From: Candidatus Faecousia excrementipullorum
GTDB lineage: Bacteria > Bacillota > Clostridia > Oscillospirales > Oscillospiraceae
Length of the DNA stretch: 46,993 bases
Reading direction: 5' to 3'
Assembly: GCA_018712825.1 (NCBI GenBank)
Contig: DVGG01000062.1
Span: forward strand, 1-46,993
The notes beneath the pieces were generated by a model. It was not told the origin of the DNA. It saw nothing but the letters and a program-made list of their open reading frames with translations, and ran no database searches. This document shows, piece by piece, positions 32,061 to 40,736 of this stretch. Position numbers and translations under genes: made by a program. How positions within the stretch are numbered: position 1 is the first letter of the stretch; each line of letters opens with the position of its first letter.

Positions 32061-33038
32061 ATGAAGGAAATTACCATAGGACAAAACGATGCCGGGCAGC
32101 GGCTGGACCGTTTCCTGAGCAAGGCGGTACCCCTGCTTCCGGCTTCCCTGGCCCAGAAGTATATCCGCATCAAGCGGATAAAATGCAACGGGGCAAGGGC
32201 CGAACGGGATACCCGTCTGAAGGCGGGAGATGTGCTCCAGCTGTATATCAACGATGAATTTTTCGACAAGCCCCGGGAGGATAACGCCTACCTGACGGTG
32301 GCAGCTCCCAAGCTGAATATTGTATACGAAGATTCCCATATTCTACTGGTGGACAAGCGTCCGGGACTGGCGGTTCACCCCCATGACGGGGCGGAGTACG
32401 GCAGAACCCTCATCGACGATATCCAGGCATACCTTTATCAGAAGCGGGAGTGGAGCCCCAGAGGGGAGAACAGCTTTGTGCCTGCCCTGTGCAACCGGAT
32501 TGACCGGAACACGGGGGGCATTGTGATTGCCGCCAAAACGGCGGAGGCTCTGCGGGTTATGAACCAGAAAATCAAGGACCGGGAGCTGGACAAGCGTTAC
32601 CTGGCCATTGTGGAAGGGACACCCAAACCCCTCCGGGGCAGCCTGAAGGGATTCTTGTTCAAGGATGCCAAAAAGAACCGGGTCTTTGTCACCGATACCC
32701 CTCAGCCCGGGGCAAAAACCTGCCAGACCAACTATATTACCTTGTGCAGCAGCCAGGGCCTTTCCCTGGTGGAGTGTGAACTGATTACCGGCCGAACCCA
32801 CCAGATCCGTGCCCAGTTTGCCCATTCCGGACACCCACTGCTGGGAGACGGCAAGTACGGCAAACTGAACAAACGCTTTGACCGGAACTACCAAGCCCTG
32901 TACTCCTATAAACTCACCTTCCAATTCACCACCGACGCAGGAGAGCTTTCCTACCTCAACGGCAAGAGCTTCCAGGTGGAAAAGGTGGATTTTGTGGAGG
33001 AATATTTTCCCGGGCTGAAAATACCCAAAACGGAGTAA
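32061..33038 (+). CDS. RluA family pseudouridine synthase
   Basis: A 325-residue enzyme that isomerises uridine to pseudouridine in rRNA or tRNA. The N-terminal S4 domain (about 12-75) contains GQRLDRFLSKAVP and YIRIKRIKCNG. The catalytic domain carries LVDKRPGLAVHP, the catalytic-Asp motif CNRIDRNTGG (Asp in R-I-D, equal to HRLDxxTSG in RluA) and ELITGRTHQIRAQF. It is the RluA/C/D branch; the exact target cannot be told. Five bases after hprK. No clear ribosome site precedes the ATG, so coupling to hprK is likely. Confidence 0.93.
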   Translation: MKEITIGQNDAGQRLDRFLSKAVPLLPASLAQKYIRIKRIKCNGARAERDTRLKAGDVLQLYINDEFFDKPREDNAYLTVAAPKLNIVYEDSHILLVDKRPGLAVHPHDGAEYGRTLIDDIQAYLYQKREWSPRGENSFVPALCNRIDRNTGGIVIAAKTAEALRVMNQKIKDRELDKRYLAIVEGTPKPLRGSLKGFLFKDAKKNRVFVTDTPQPGAKTCQTNYITLCSSQGLSLVECELITGRTHQIRAQFAHSGHPLLGDGKYGKLNKRFDRNYQALYSYKLTFQFTTDAGELSYLNGKSFQVEKVDFVEEYFPGLKIPKTE

Positions 33039-33044
33039 ATACAT

Positions 33045-33449
33045 ATGAACATTGCCAAAATTATGATACCCAAGGTGATGACCGCCTTTCTCCATGACAA
33101 AAACACGGTGCGCCAGGGTCTGGAGGTTATGACCCGGTATGGCTATACCGCTGTGCCGGTGCTGGACGACGGGGACTGCTACCTGGGCTGCGTGACGGAA
33201 GGGGACTTCCTTCGCCATGTCATGGCAGTGGGCAGTACCCAGAAGCATGACCATGAGCATTACCGGATCGGGGAGATTTTCCGCCGGGATTTCTGTCCGG
33301 CTGTGGACATTGATGCACCGGAGGAGCAGGTGATTTCCGCCATTTTGAACCAGAACTTTCTTCCGGTGGTGGATGGCCAGGGAAAGCTTTGCGGCATCGT
33401 CACAAGAAAAAGCGTCATCTCCTACCTTTGGGAAAAAACAAACAGATGA
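33045..33449 (+). CDS. CBS-domain protein
   Basis: A 134-residue protein made of one CBS pair: repeat 1 about 6-60 (MIPKVMTAFLHDKNTV...GYTAVPVLDDGD...GCVTEGDFL), repeat 2 about 78-130 (QVISAILNQNFLPVVDGQGKLCGIVTRKSVI). CBS pairs bind adenine nucleotides such as AMP, ATP or c-di-AMP. No catalytic domain is fused, so it may regulate a partner in trans. A His-rich spot HDHEH lies between the repeats. Last gene of the hprK operon. Confidence 0.88.
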   Translation: MNIAKIMIPKVMTAFLHDKNTVRQGLEVMTRYGYTAVPVLDDGDCYLGCVTEGDFLRHVMAVGSTQKHDHEHYRIGEIFRRDFCPAVDIDAPEEQVISAILNQNFLPVVDGQGKLCGIVTRKSVISYLWEKTNR

Positions 33450-33455
33450 AAACTG

Positions 33456-33486
33456 AAAGCGGCAGGAAAACCTGCCGCTTTTTCTT
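33456..33486. terminator. Bidirectional terminator between the CBS gene and mnmA
   Basis: AAAGCGGCAGG pairs with CCTGCCGCTTT around AAAA; a TTTTTC tail follows on plus and a weaker T-rich tail on minus. Confidence 0.85.
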
Positions 33487-33501
33487 TCAAAGTTGTAGTG
33501 C

Positions 33502-34572
33502 TTACAAAATTTCCGTGATGGTTCCGCCGCCTACCACCATATCCTCCTGATAAAGAACAACTGCCTGCCCCGGGGTCAGAGCCCGCTGGGGCTTTTCAAA
33601 TACCACCTTTACCATGCCGTTCTCCAGGGGATAGGCCACCGCATCCTGGGGCGTGTGGCGGTACCGGGCCTTGGCCTTTACGGAAATGGGGGCGGTGAGC
33701 CGGTCAAAGGGGAAAAAGTTCCAGTCCTTGGCCAGCAGGGTGGTGTGAAACAGATTTTCCTCCGGCCCTACAGTGACGGTGTTGGCTTCCATATCCTTTC
33801 CGCACACATACACCGGCTGTCCCATGGCCAGCCCCAGTCCCTTCCGCTGTCCCAGGGTGTAGGCCACAGCGCCTTTGTGCTTGCCCACGACCTTTCCGTC
33901 TGTGTCCAGAAAATCTCCCTGGGGATAGGCTGCACCCCGGTAGCGTTCCATGAAGGCCACATAATCCCCGTCGGGAATGAAACAGATGTCCTGGCTGTCC
34001 CGCTGCCGGGCGTTGACAAAATGCTGTGTTTCGGCAATTTCCCGCACCTGGTCCTTGGAAAGCGCACTTAAGGGGAACAGGGTGCGGCTCAGCTGCTCCT
34101 GGGTGAGGGAATAGAGGAAATAGGATTGGTCCTTGGCAAGATCCTCTGCCCGGAACAGAAGATACCGCCCGGTATCCGGGTCCTTCCGGATTTTCACATA
34201 ATGACCGGTGACGATGTAGTCACAGCCCAGCTCCATAGCCTTGTCCAGCAGCAGCCGGAATTTGAGATGCTTGTTGCATTCCACACAGGGGTTGGGGGTG
34301 CCGCCGGATTCATAGCAGGATACAAAGGGTTCCATGACATACTGCCGGAATTCCCGGGAAAAAGAGAAAACGTGGAAGGGGATACCCAGTCGCTTGGCCA
34401 CAGCGGAAGCCCGCCGGATATTTTCTTCGGCATGGCAGTCTGCGCCGGGGATACAGTCCGTCAGAAGCATGGTTCCCCCCACACAGTCAAACCCCGCCTG
34501 CTGCATGAGATATGCGGCTACGGAGCTGTCCACACCGCCGCTCATGGCGATGAGTGCTTTTTTGTTGCTCAT
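33502..34572 (-). CDS. mnmA: tRNA-specific 2-thiouridylase MnmA
   Basis: MnmA inserts sulfur at U34 of tRNA-Lys, -Glu and -Gln. The 356-residue product has the PP-loop SGGVDSS (11-17), the first catalytic cysteine in GGTPNPCVECN (Cys96), the second in DSQDICFIPDG (Cys197), and the YTLGQRKGLG block. These cysteines match Cys102 and Cys199 of Escherichia coli. ATG 34572 has an AAAGGAGGTCATCCC site. No iscS-type gene adjoins. Divergent from the lysozyme gene. Confidence 0.96.
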   Translation of the reverse strand: MSNKKALIAMSGGVDSSVAAYLMQQAGFDCVGGTMLLTDCIPGADCHAEENIRRASAVAKRLGIPFHVFSFSREFRQYVMEPFVSCYESGGTPNPCVECNKHLKFRLLLDKAMELGCDYIVTGHYVKIRKDPDTGRYLLFRAEDLAKDQSYFLYSLTQEQLSRTLFPLSALSKDQVREIAETQHFVNARQRDSQDICFIPDGDYVAFMERYRGAAYPQGDFLDTDGKVVGKHKGAVAYTLGQRKGLGLAMGQPVYVCGKDMEANTVTVGPEENLFHTTLLAKDWNFFPFDRLTAPISVKAKARYRHTPQDAVAYPLENGMVKVVFEKPQRALTPGQAVVLYQEDMVVGGGTITEIL

Positions 34573-34597
34573 GGGATGACCTCCTTTTTGTAGCAGT

Positions 34598-34626
34598 ATT
34601 TTAGCATGGGAAAATCCAAAATGCAA
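34598..34626 (-). promoter_or_regulatory. Promoter of mnmA
   Basis: On the minus strand TTGCAT (34626-34621), 17 bases, TAAAAT (34603-34598). The -35 is part of an inverted repeat AAAATGCAA/TTGCATTTT (34618-34626 and 34649-34657) that could hold a regulator. Confidence 0.7.
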
Positions 34627-34766
34627 TGGAGGAAAATGGAATGGATGCGTTGCATTTTGTAACCGGTTTTTCTGCAAAAATTTACAAAATCATGGAAATT
34701 ATGGTAAACCGCCAACAAATGCGTCTGCAAATAGTAACAAAGCTGTAATCTTTTTTGAAAAAAGGG

Positions 34767-34795
34767 TTGCAAAAGGAGAAACTCTTTGTTATAAT
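34767..34795 (+). promoter_or_regulatory. Promoter of the lysozyme gene
   Basis: TTGCAA (34767-34772), a 17-base spacer, a perfect TATAAT (34790-34795), followed by an AAAGGAAAGGAG ribosome site. Confidence 0.85.
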
Positions 34796-34841
34796 GGAGC
34801 CAAATCATGTATAGATACAAAGGAAAGGAGCATAATCTTTC

Positions 34842-37034
34842 ATGAGACGACTTACCGGTTTGGTAATGGCAATTGTTTTGGTCTGCGGATTGGTTCTGTC
34901 CTGTGTACCGTTTACTTCGGCAGCAGGCTCCAGTATGGTGACCAGTGATGCCGCCGTACAGGTGATCAAAACCTTCGAAGGCTTTTTGAAATACCCGGTT
35001 TGGGATTATGGCCAGTATTCTGTGGGCTACGGTACCCGCTGCCCCGATGACAAGCTGGAGGAATACCGGGAAAATGGTATTACAGAAGAGGAGGCCATTG
35101 CTCTGCTGCGGGAGCACCTGCTGATTGCGGAGACCGCAGTCAACAGCCGGATTATTGACCGGCTGGGGGTGAAGCTGTCCCAGAACCAGTTTGATGCTCT
35201 GGTATCCTTTACATACAACTGCGGCTCCGGCTGGGCATACGATACCAACGGCACCTTGTATAAGGCGATTGCCAACGGTACCACCGGCAATGAGCTTATC
35301 CGGGCCTTTGCCCTGTGGTGCATCGCCGGCGGTGAGATTCTCACCGGCCTGCTGAACCGCCGCCTTTGCGAGGCAAATATGTTCCTCAACGGGGTATATT
35401 CCAATACACCCCCTTCCAACTACGGCTATGTGTACTACGATGCCAACGGCGGTACCACCACGCCCCGTTCCCAGGGCTACAGCACCCAGTGGGATGCAGC
35501 CCCCTATCCCGTGCCCTACTATGAGGGTCATGTGTTCGAAGGATGGTATACCCAGAAGGAAGGCGGCACCAAGGTGACCAACCTGGATGCCGGCACCAAG
35601 GGGAAGACCCTGTACGCCCATTGGTCCACCAATAGCGGCGGAAGCTCCGGCGGCAGTACCGGCGGGAATACCGGTGGAAGCTCCGGCGGCAACACCGGAG
35701 GAAACACCGGTGATCAGGTTGCTTCCGGCACCACCATCACCCCGGTGACCGTAACGGTTACGGATACGGACGTGAATGTGCGTACCGGCCCCGGCCTGAG
35801 CTATCAGGTGATTGGTTCTGCCCAGAAGGGTGACAAGCTGACCATCACGGAGATTGGCAAGGCAGACGGCCATACCTGGGGCAAATATTCCGGAGGCTGG
35901 CTCAGCCTGACCTACACCAACTACAGCGAGCTGACCACGGAGCCGGAGACCACTCCCACAGAGCCGGAGACCACCGCTCCTACGGAGCCGGAGACCACAG
36001 CTCCCACGGAGCCGGAAACCACCGCTCCCACCCAGCCCCCTGCAACCCAGCCCACTTTGCCTCCTACCTCCGAGGGAGAGCAGGAGATTCATAAGGATCC
36101 TCCCAGCGGAACGGTGAACCAACCCGCTCCCAAGCCTGAGGAAACCACGGAGGATACCAAGCGGCAGACGGAAAAGACCGAAACCTGGACAGGTTATGTG
36201 ATTGCGGAAGAGACAGCCCTGCGGGAGGACGCAGGAGTCTGCTATGAACAGTCCGGAACCGTCAAGGCGGACACCCTTCTGGAGTTTTCCCAGATTCGGG
36301 GAAGCTGGGGCAAGACCGGCGAAGGCTGGGTGAGCCTGAAGGACGTGCAGCTTCTGTCTGTGCCCACGGAGGATGAAGACCTGGCGGATGTGTGGGTCGG
36401 ACAGGTGTACGACTGCAATCAGATTTCTTTGCGGAGTGAGCCCACCATCAACAATAACATTACTGGCTGGGTCAACAACGGTGCAGTGCTGACCATTACG
36501 GAGATTGTGGAAGAGGAGTCCCAGACCTGGGGCAAGACCGCCGATGGATGGGTGAGCCTCATGTATGTGCGGCTGCTGTCCACGCCGGAATCCTTCCGGG
36601 AGAACAATGCCCAGTACTGGACGGCTCAGGTTACCCAGCGTCAGGACAGCCTGGTATACAGCCAGCCCAGCCTGGATGGGGAAGCCATCGCTACCATGCC
36701 TGGCGGCAGAGTGGTGACCATTCTGGAAAACCAAGTGCAGGACGGAACCCTCTGGGTAAAGACCTCCCAGGGCTGGATTCTGGGAGACACGGTAAACCTG
36801 CTCACAGCCCCTGAGGAGATTTCCCAGGAGGAGGGCAGTGTGATTACCGCTCTGGTAAACACCGAAGATCTGCTCCTGGCCTACAGCCAGCCGGATTCCC
36901 GGGAGGAAGCCACCGGCACCCTGGGCATCAACAACCTGGTGCTGATCTACGAAACCAAGACACAGGACGAAGTTCTGTGGGGCAAAACCTCCCAGGGCTG
37001 GATTCCTATGGACAGCGTCAAAGAGCTTTCATAA
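34842..37034 (+). CDS. Secreted GH24 lysozyme with InlB-like and multiple SH3 repeats
   Basis: A 730-residue exported wall hydrolase. The signal peptide covers 1-27. A phage-type lysozyme domain (about 31-180) has the T4-like catalytic triad region: Glu46 in TFEGF, Asp55, and Thr65 in VGYGT. An InlB/Listeria-Bacteroides repeat follows (about 196-263: YYDANGG, FEGWYTQKEGG, LYAHW), then a Gly/Ser/Thr linker, an SH3b domain (about 298-360: VNVRTGPGLSYQVIG), a TEPETTAP linker, and four further SH3-like repeats (about 445-728) each with WGKT-x-x-GWV/I. It lacks phage neighbours and has its own promoter and signal peptide, so it is a host cell-wall enzyme: self-remodelling, spore germination or competition. 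Anchored non-covalently by SH3 repeats. Confidence 0.88.
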   Translation: MRRLTGLVMAIVLVCGLVLSCVPFTSAAGSSMVTSDAAVQVIKTFEGFLKYPVWDYGQYSVGYGTRCPDDKLEEYRENGITEEEAIALLREHLLIAETAVNSRIIDRLGVKLSQNQFDALVSFTYNCGSGWAYDTNGTLYKAIANGTTGNELIRAFALWCIAGGEILTGLLNRRLCEANMFLNGVYSNTPPSNYGYVYYDANGGTTTPRSQGYSTQWDAAPYPVPYYEGHVFEGWYTQKEGGTKVTNLDAGTKGKTLYAHWSTNSGGSSGGSTGGNTGGSSGGNTGGNTGDQVASGTTITPVTVTVTDTDVNVRTGPGLSYQVIGSAQKGDKLTITEIGKADGHTWGKYSGGWLSLTYTNYSELTTEPETTPTEPETTAPTEPETTAPTEPETTAPTQPPATQPTLPPTSEGEQEIHKDPPSGTVNQPAPKPEETTEDTKRQTEKTETWTGYVIAEETALREDAGVCYEQSGTVKADTLLEFSQIRGSWGKTGEGWVSLKDVQLLSVPTEDEDLADVWVGQVYDCNQISLRSEPTINNNITGWVNNGAVLTITEIVEEESQTWGKTADGWVSLMYVRLLSTPESFRENNAQYWTAQVTQRQDSLVYSQPSLDGEAIATMPGGRVVTILENQVQDGTLWVKTSQGWILGDTVNLLTAPEEISQEEGSVITALVNTEDLLLAYSQPDSREEATGTLGINNLVLIYETKTQDEVLWGKTSQGWIPMDSVKELS
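35930..36060 (+). repeat. Tandem Thr-Glu-Pro linker repeats in the lysozyme gene
   Basis: Five or six near-identical 21-base units encode TEPETTAP or close variants. This is a wall-spanning type linker; copy number may vary between strains. Confidence 0.75.
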
Positions 37035-37040
37035 AACAGC

Positions 37041-37075
37041 AAGGGCCTGCCGGCTTTCCGGCGGGCCCTTTTTCT
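37041..37075 (+). terminator. Terminator of the lysozyme gene
   Basis: AAGGGCCTGCCGG (37041-37053) pairs with CCGGCGGGCCCTT (37058-37070) with one T-G pair; tail TTTTTCT. Confidence 0.92.
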
Positions 37076-37085
37076 AAAGAAATCC

Positions 37086-37114
37086 TTGCAATTTTTGGGA
37101 TTTTTCAGTATAAT
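37086..37114 (+). promoter_or_regulatory. Promoter of the smc-to-leuS operon
   Basis: TTGCAA (37086-37091), a 17-base spacer, a perfect TATAAT (37109-37114), 40 bases upstream of the smc GTG. Confidence 0.88.
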
Positions 37115-37153
37115 AAACTGATTCATTTTACTATTTTGCAAGAGGGACAGACA

Positions 37154-40100
37154 GTGTATTTAAAATCTTTGGAAATCCAGGGCTTCAAGTCCTTCCCGGA
37201 CAAGACCCTGATTCGTTTCGGAGACGATATCACCGCCATCGTAGGCCCCAACGGCTCCGGAAAATCCAATATCTCCGATGCCATATTGTGGGTACTGGGA
37301 GAGCAGAGCAGCAAGACCCTCCGGGGCGCCAAGATGGAGGACGTGATTTTTGGGGGAACCCAGAAGCGCAGTGCCGTGGGCTTTGCGGAAGCCACCCTGA
37401 CCCTGGACAATGCCGACCGGGCGCTGCCCTATGATGCAGATCAGGTGATGATTACCCGCCGGTACTACCGCTCCGGAGACAGCGAGTATTATATCAACCG
37501 CCAGTCCGCCCGGCTGAAGGACATCAACGAGATGTTCATGGATACCGGCCTGGGCAAGGAGGGCTATTCCAACATCGGTCAGGGCAGAATCGATGAGATT
37601 CTGGCTTTGAAAAGCGGCGACCGCCGGGAGATTTTCGAGGAGGCGGCGGGCATTTCCAAGTACCGCCACCGGAAAGAAGAGACGGAGCGGAAACTGGCTC
37701 ATACGGAAGATAACCTGATGCGGATCAACGATAAGGTCTCCGAGCTGGAAATGCAGCTGGAGCCTTTGAAGCAGCAGTCGGAAAAGGCCAAGAAATACCT
37801 CCTTCTCCGGGAGGAGCTGCAAGGTGTGGAAGTGGCTGTGTGGCTGGATAAGCTGGAGAAGCTCTCCGCCGAGGCCAAGAAAGCGGAGGAGGACTACAAT
37901 TCCGCCGCCTTCGTACTGGAGCAGGCTCAGGAGGAGCTGAACAACCTCTACACCCAGACAGAGACCATGGGAGGGGACCTGCGGCAGGAAAGCGAGCAGG
38001 TGGAAAACCTCCGGGTGCAGGTGAGTATGCTGGAAGGTGCCCGGCAGCAGCTGGAAGGCCAGTGTGCCGTCATCCGGGAGTCCATCCGGCACAACGAGGA
38101 GAACATCCGCCGGAACCGGGAGGATTTGCAGGGGCAGGAGAGCCGCAGCAGCGGCATTGCCGCCCAGCTGGACCAGACCCGGGAGCGGATTGACCAAATC
38201 GGCCGGGAGCTGGGGGAAAACCAGAAAAGTATCGATGATTTTCAGCAGCAGCTGGGTGCCATGACCGCCGATGCCCAGGGCATTACCCGGCAGTTCATGG
38301 AGCTGCGGAGCAAGCAGATTCAGCTCACCGGCCAGATTGCCTCCGGGGAGGCGGATTTGCGGGTGCTGGAAACCGCAGCCCAGGAAAATGAGGCAAGAGC
38401 CTCCCAGCTTCAGGAGGATTTGAACGCCGGCGCAGGGAAGCGGAAGGAAGCCCAGGAGAACCTGGACCGGTGCCGCCGCCAGCTGGCAAAAGCCCGGGAC
38501 ACGGTGACCGCTGCCGGCAACACCATCTCCGGCTATACCCTCCGGCAGACCACCCGGGTTCAGCGGCGGGACCAGCTGGCCCAGGCCGCCGGAAAGGTGA
38601 AAGGGGAGCTGGACTCCCTGAACGCCAAGGTGCGGGTGTTCCAGGCTATGGAGGCGGACTTTGAAGGCTACCAGAAATCCGTCCGCCTGGTGATGAAGGA
38701 GAGCAAGCGGGGCGCCCTGTCCCATATCCACGCCCCTTTGTCCCAGCTGATTCGTACCCAGGATGCCTATACGGTAGCCATTGAAATCGCCCTGGGAGGC
38801 GCCCTTCAGCAGATTGTGACGGACACCATGGAGGACAGCAAAGCCGCCATCGAGTACCTGAAGCGTACCGGCGGCGGACGTGCCACCTTCCTGTCCATCT
38901 CCGATACAGAGCCCAAGTCCCTCCGGGAAGCCGGAGTGGAAAATTGCCCCGGCTTCGTGGCCATCGCTTCCCAGCTGGTGGAATGTGAGAAAATCTACCG
39001 GGGCATCGTGGAAAATCTCCTGGGCAGAATCGTGATTGCCCGGGATATGGACGCCGCCATCGCCATGGGCCGGAAGTACAACAAGCGGTTCCGCATTGTC
39101 ACTTTGGACGGCCAGGTGGTGAATACCGGCGGCTCCATGACCGGCGGCTCTGTGAACCGGGAGGCCGGAATCCTCAGCCGGGCCAACGAGCTGCAAAAGC
39201 TGCTGGAAAGAAAAAGTCAGCTGGATACAGAGCTTACCCAGCTTCAGGAGCAGCTCCGGGAAGCCCAGCGTGGAGTGGATCAGGTGCAGTTCCAGCTGGA
39301 GACCGCCAAGGAGCAGCAGGCGGAGGCAGAAAAGCAGGTGCTGACCCTGGAGGGCCAGGAGAAGCAGCATGAAATCTGGCTGAGCGCTATGGAAACTGCA
39401 GAAAATGGCGCAAAGCAGGAGCTGGCGGAGCTGAACAGCCGCCGGCAGAACAGCAGCCGCCAGCAAGGAGCCCTCACCGCCCAGCTGGAGATTTACTGCC
39501 GGGAGCTGGAAACTGTACAGCAGGGACTGTCCCAGCTGGAAGGCAGTCAGTCCCAGGCAGAGCAGCTCACCGGGGAAATTACCGATAAGATTACCGCCCT
39601 GCGGACCCAGACCGCCGCTTTGGAGGCGGAGCGGGATACCGCCCGGGCCCATATCCGGGATCTGGAGCAGCTGCAGCTGGCCGCCCAGACAGACCGGGAG
39701 AAAAAGCTGGCGGATATGAACGCCATCCAGGCGGAGATTACCACCTTGCAGAGGGAGCTTTCTCTCCAGGAGGAGAAGAAAGAGGAAAACCGCCGGGAAG
39801 CCGCCCAGGTGCGGGAGAGCATGAATGAGAGCCTTGCCCGGTACAGCGCCCTGGAGGAGAAAAAGTCCCGGTGCGAGCGGGAGCTGCAGGAGAAGAACAA
39901 GGCCATCCTCAATATGCAGCGGGCCTGCGTGCTGCTGGAAGGCAAGCGGGAGACCTCTGCGGTGGAGGAGCGGAACATCGTGGACAAGCTGTGGGACACC
40001 TACGGCCTGACCCCCAGCACCGCCGAGGAAAAGCGGGGAAAAATCGAATCCGTAGCAGCCGGAACCCGGCAGATTGGGGATTTGAAGCGGAAAATCTCCG

Positions 40101-40726
40101 CTTTGGGAACCCCCAACCTGGGCGCCATCGAGGAATACGCCCGGGTCAACGAGCGCTACACCTACCTGACCGGCCAGCGGGATGATGTGCAGACTGCCAA
40201 AAAGGAGCTGGAAGGGATTATCCGGGAGATTACCGCCCAGATGCGTACCATCTTCGTGGGAGAGTTTGCCAAAATCAACGAATACTTTGGACAGGTGTTT
40301 GAGGAGATGTTCGGCGGCGGCAAGGGTCAGCTTCTTCTGGAGGACCCGGAGGAGCCCCTTACCTGCGGCATCGAAATCCGGGTGCAGCCCCCCGGTAAAC
40401 AGGTGAAAACCATCACCTTGCTCTCCGGCGGCGAAAAGGCCTTCGTAGCTATCGCATTGTACTTCGCCATCCTCAAGGTCCGTCCCACACCCTTTTGTAT
40501 GCTGGACGAGATTGACGCCGCATTGGACGACCGGAACGTGGAGCGGTTTGCCACCTATCTGCACAATTTGAGTAAGAAAACCCAGTTTATTGTCATTACC
40601 CACCGCCGGGGCACTATGGAAGCTTCGGACGTGCTGTATGGCGTCACCATGCAGGAACAGGGAATTTCCAAACTTCTTCGTCTGGATTTGAATCAGATGG
40701 AGGAGTATCTGGGTATTATGGAATAA
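37154..40726 (+). CDS. smc: Chromosome segregation protein SMC
   Basis: The condensin ATPase, 1190 residues. Head: MYLKSLEIQGFKSFPDKT and Walker A GPNGSGKSN (31-39). Two long coiled coils (about 170-500 and 690-1020), very rich in Glu, Gln and Arg, surround a hinge (about 515-660). The C-terminal head has signature LLSGGEKAFVAIALYFAI (core LSGGEKA) and Walker B FCMLDEIDAALDD. The start is GTG 37154, seven bases after AGAGGG; it fits the family N-terminus exactly, and sequence upstream is promoter. In many Bacillota rnc lies before smc; here a lysozyme gene does. ftsY follows ten bases later. Confidence 0.97.
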   Translation: MYLKSLEIQGFKSFPDKTLIRFGDDITAIVGPNGSGKSNISDAILWVLGEQSSKTLRGAKMEDVIFGGTQKRSAVGFAEATLTLDNADRALPYDADQVMITRRYYRSGDSEYYINRQSARLKDINEMFMDTGLGKEGYSNIGQGRIDEILALKSGDRREIFEEAAGISKYRHRKEETERKLAHTEDNLMRINDKVSELEMQLEPLKQQSEKAKKYLLLREELQGVEVAVWLDKLEKLSAEAKKAEEDYNSAAFVLEQAQEELNNLYTQTETMGGDLRQESEQVENLRVQVSMLEGARQQLEGQCAVIRESIRHNEENIRRNREDLQGQESRSSGIAAQLDQTRERIDQIGRELGENQKSIDDFQQQLGAMTADAQGITRQFMELRSKQIQLTGQIASGEADLRVLETAAQENEARASQLQEDLNAGAGKRKEAQENLDRCRRQLAKARDTVTAAGNTISGYTLRQTTRVQRRDQLAQAAGKVKGELDSLNAKVRVFQAMEADFEGYQKSVRLVMKESKRGALSHIHAPLSQLIRTQDAYTVAIEIALGGALQQIVTDTMEDSKAAIEYLKRTGGGRATFLSISDTEPKSLREAGVENCPGFVAIASQLVECEKIYRGIVENLLGRIVIARDMDAAIAMGRKYNKRFRIVTLDGQVVNTGGSMTGGSVNREAGILSRANELQKLLERKSQLDTELTQLQEQLREAQRGVDQVQFQLETAKEQQAEAEKQVLTLEGQEKQHEIWLSAMETAENGAKQELAELNSRRQNSSRQQGALTAQLEIYCRELETVQQGLSQLEGSQSQAEQLTGEITDKITALRTQTAALEAERDTARAHIRDLEQLQLAAQTDREKKLADMNAIQAEITTLQRELSLQEEKKEENRREAAQVRESMNESLARYSALEEKKSRCERELQEKNKAILNMQRACVLLEGKRETSAVEERNIVDKLWDTYGLTPSTAEEKRGKIESVAAGTRQIGDLKRKISALGTPNLGAIEEYARVNERYTYLTGQRDDVQTAKKELEGIIREITAQMRTIFVGEFAKINEYFGQVFEEMFGGGKGQLLLEDPEEPLTCGIEIRVQPPGKQVKTITLLSGGEKAFVAIALYFAILKVRPTPFCMLDEIDAALDDRNVERFATYLHNLSKKTQFIVITHRRGTMEASDVLYGVTMQEQGISKLLRLDLNQMEEYLGIME

Positions 40727-40736
40727 GGAGAAAGCT

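Noticed and set aside
34569..36734. Antisense frame of 721 codons opposite the lysozyme gene
   Set aside because: It runs through the linker repeats and the divergent promoter region; the plus frame has a signal peptide and clear domains.
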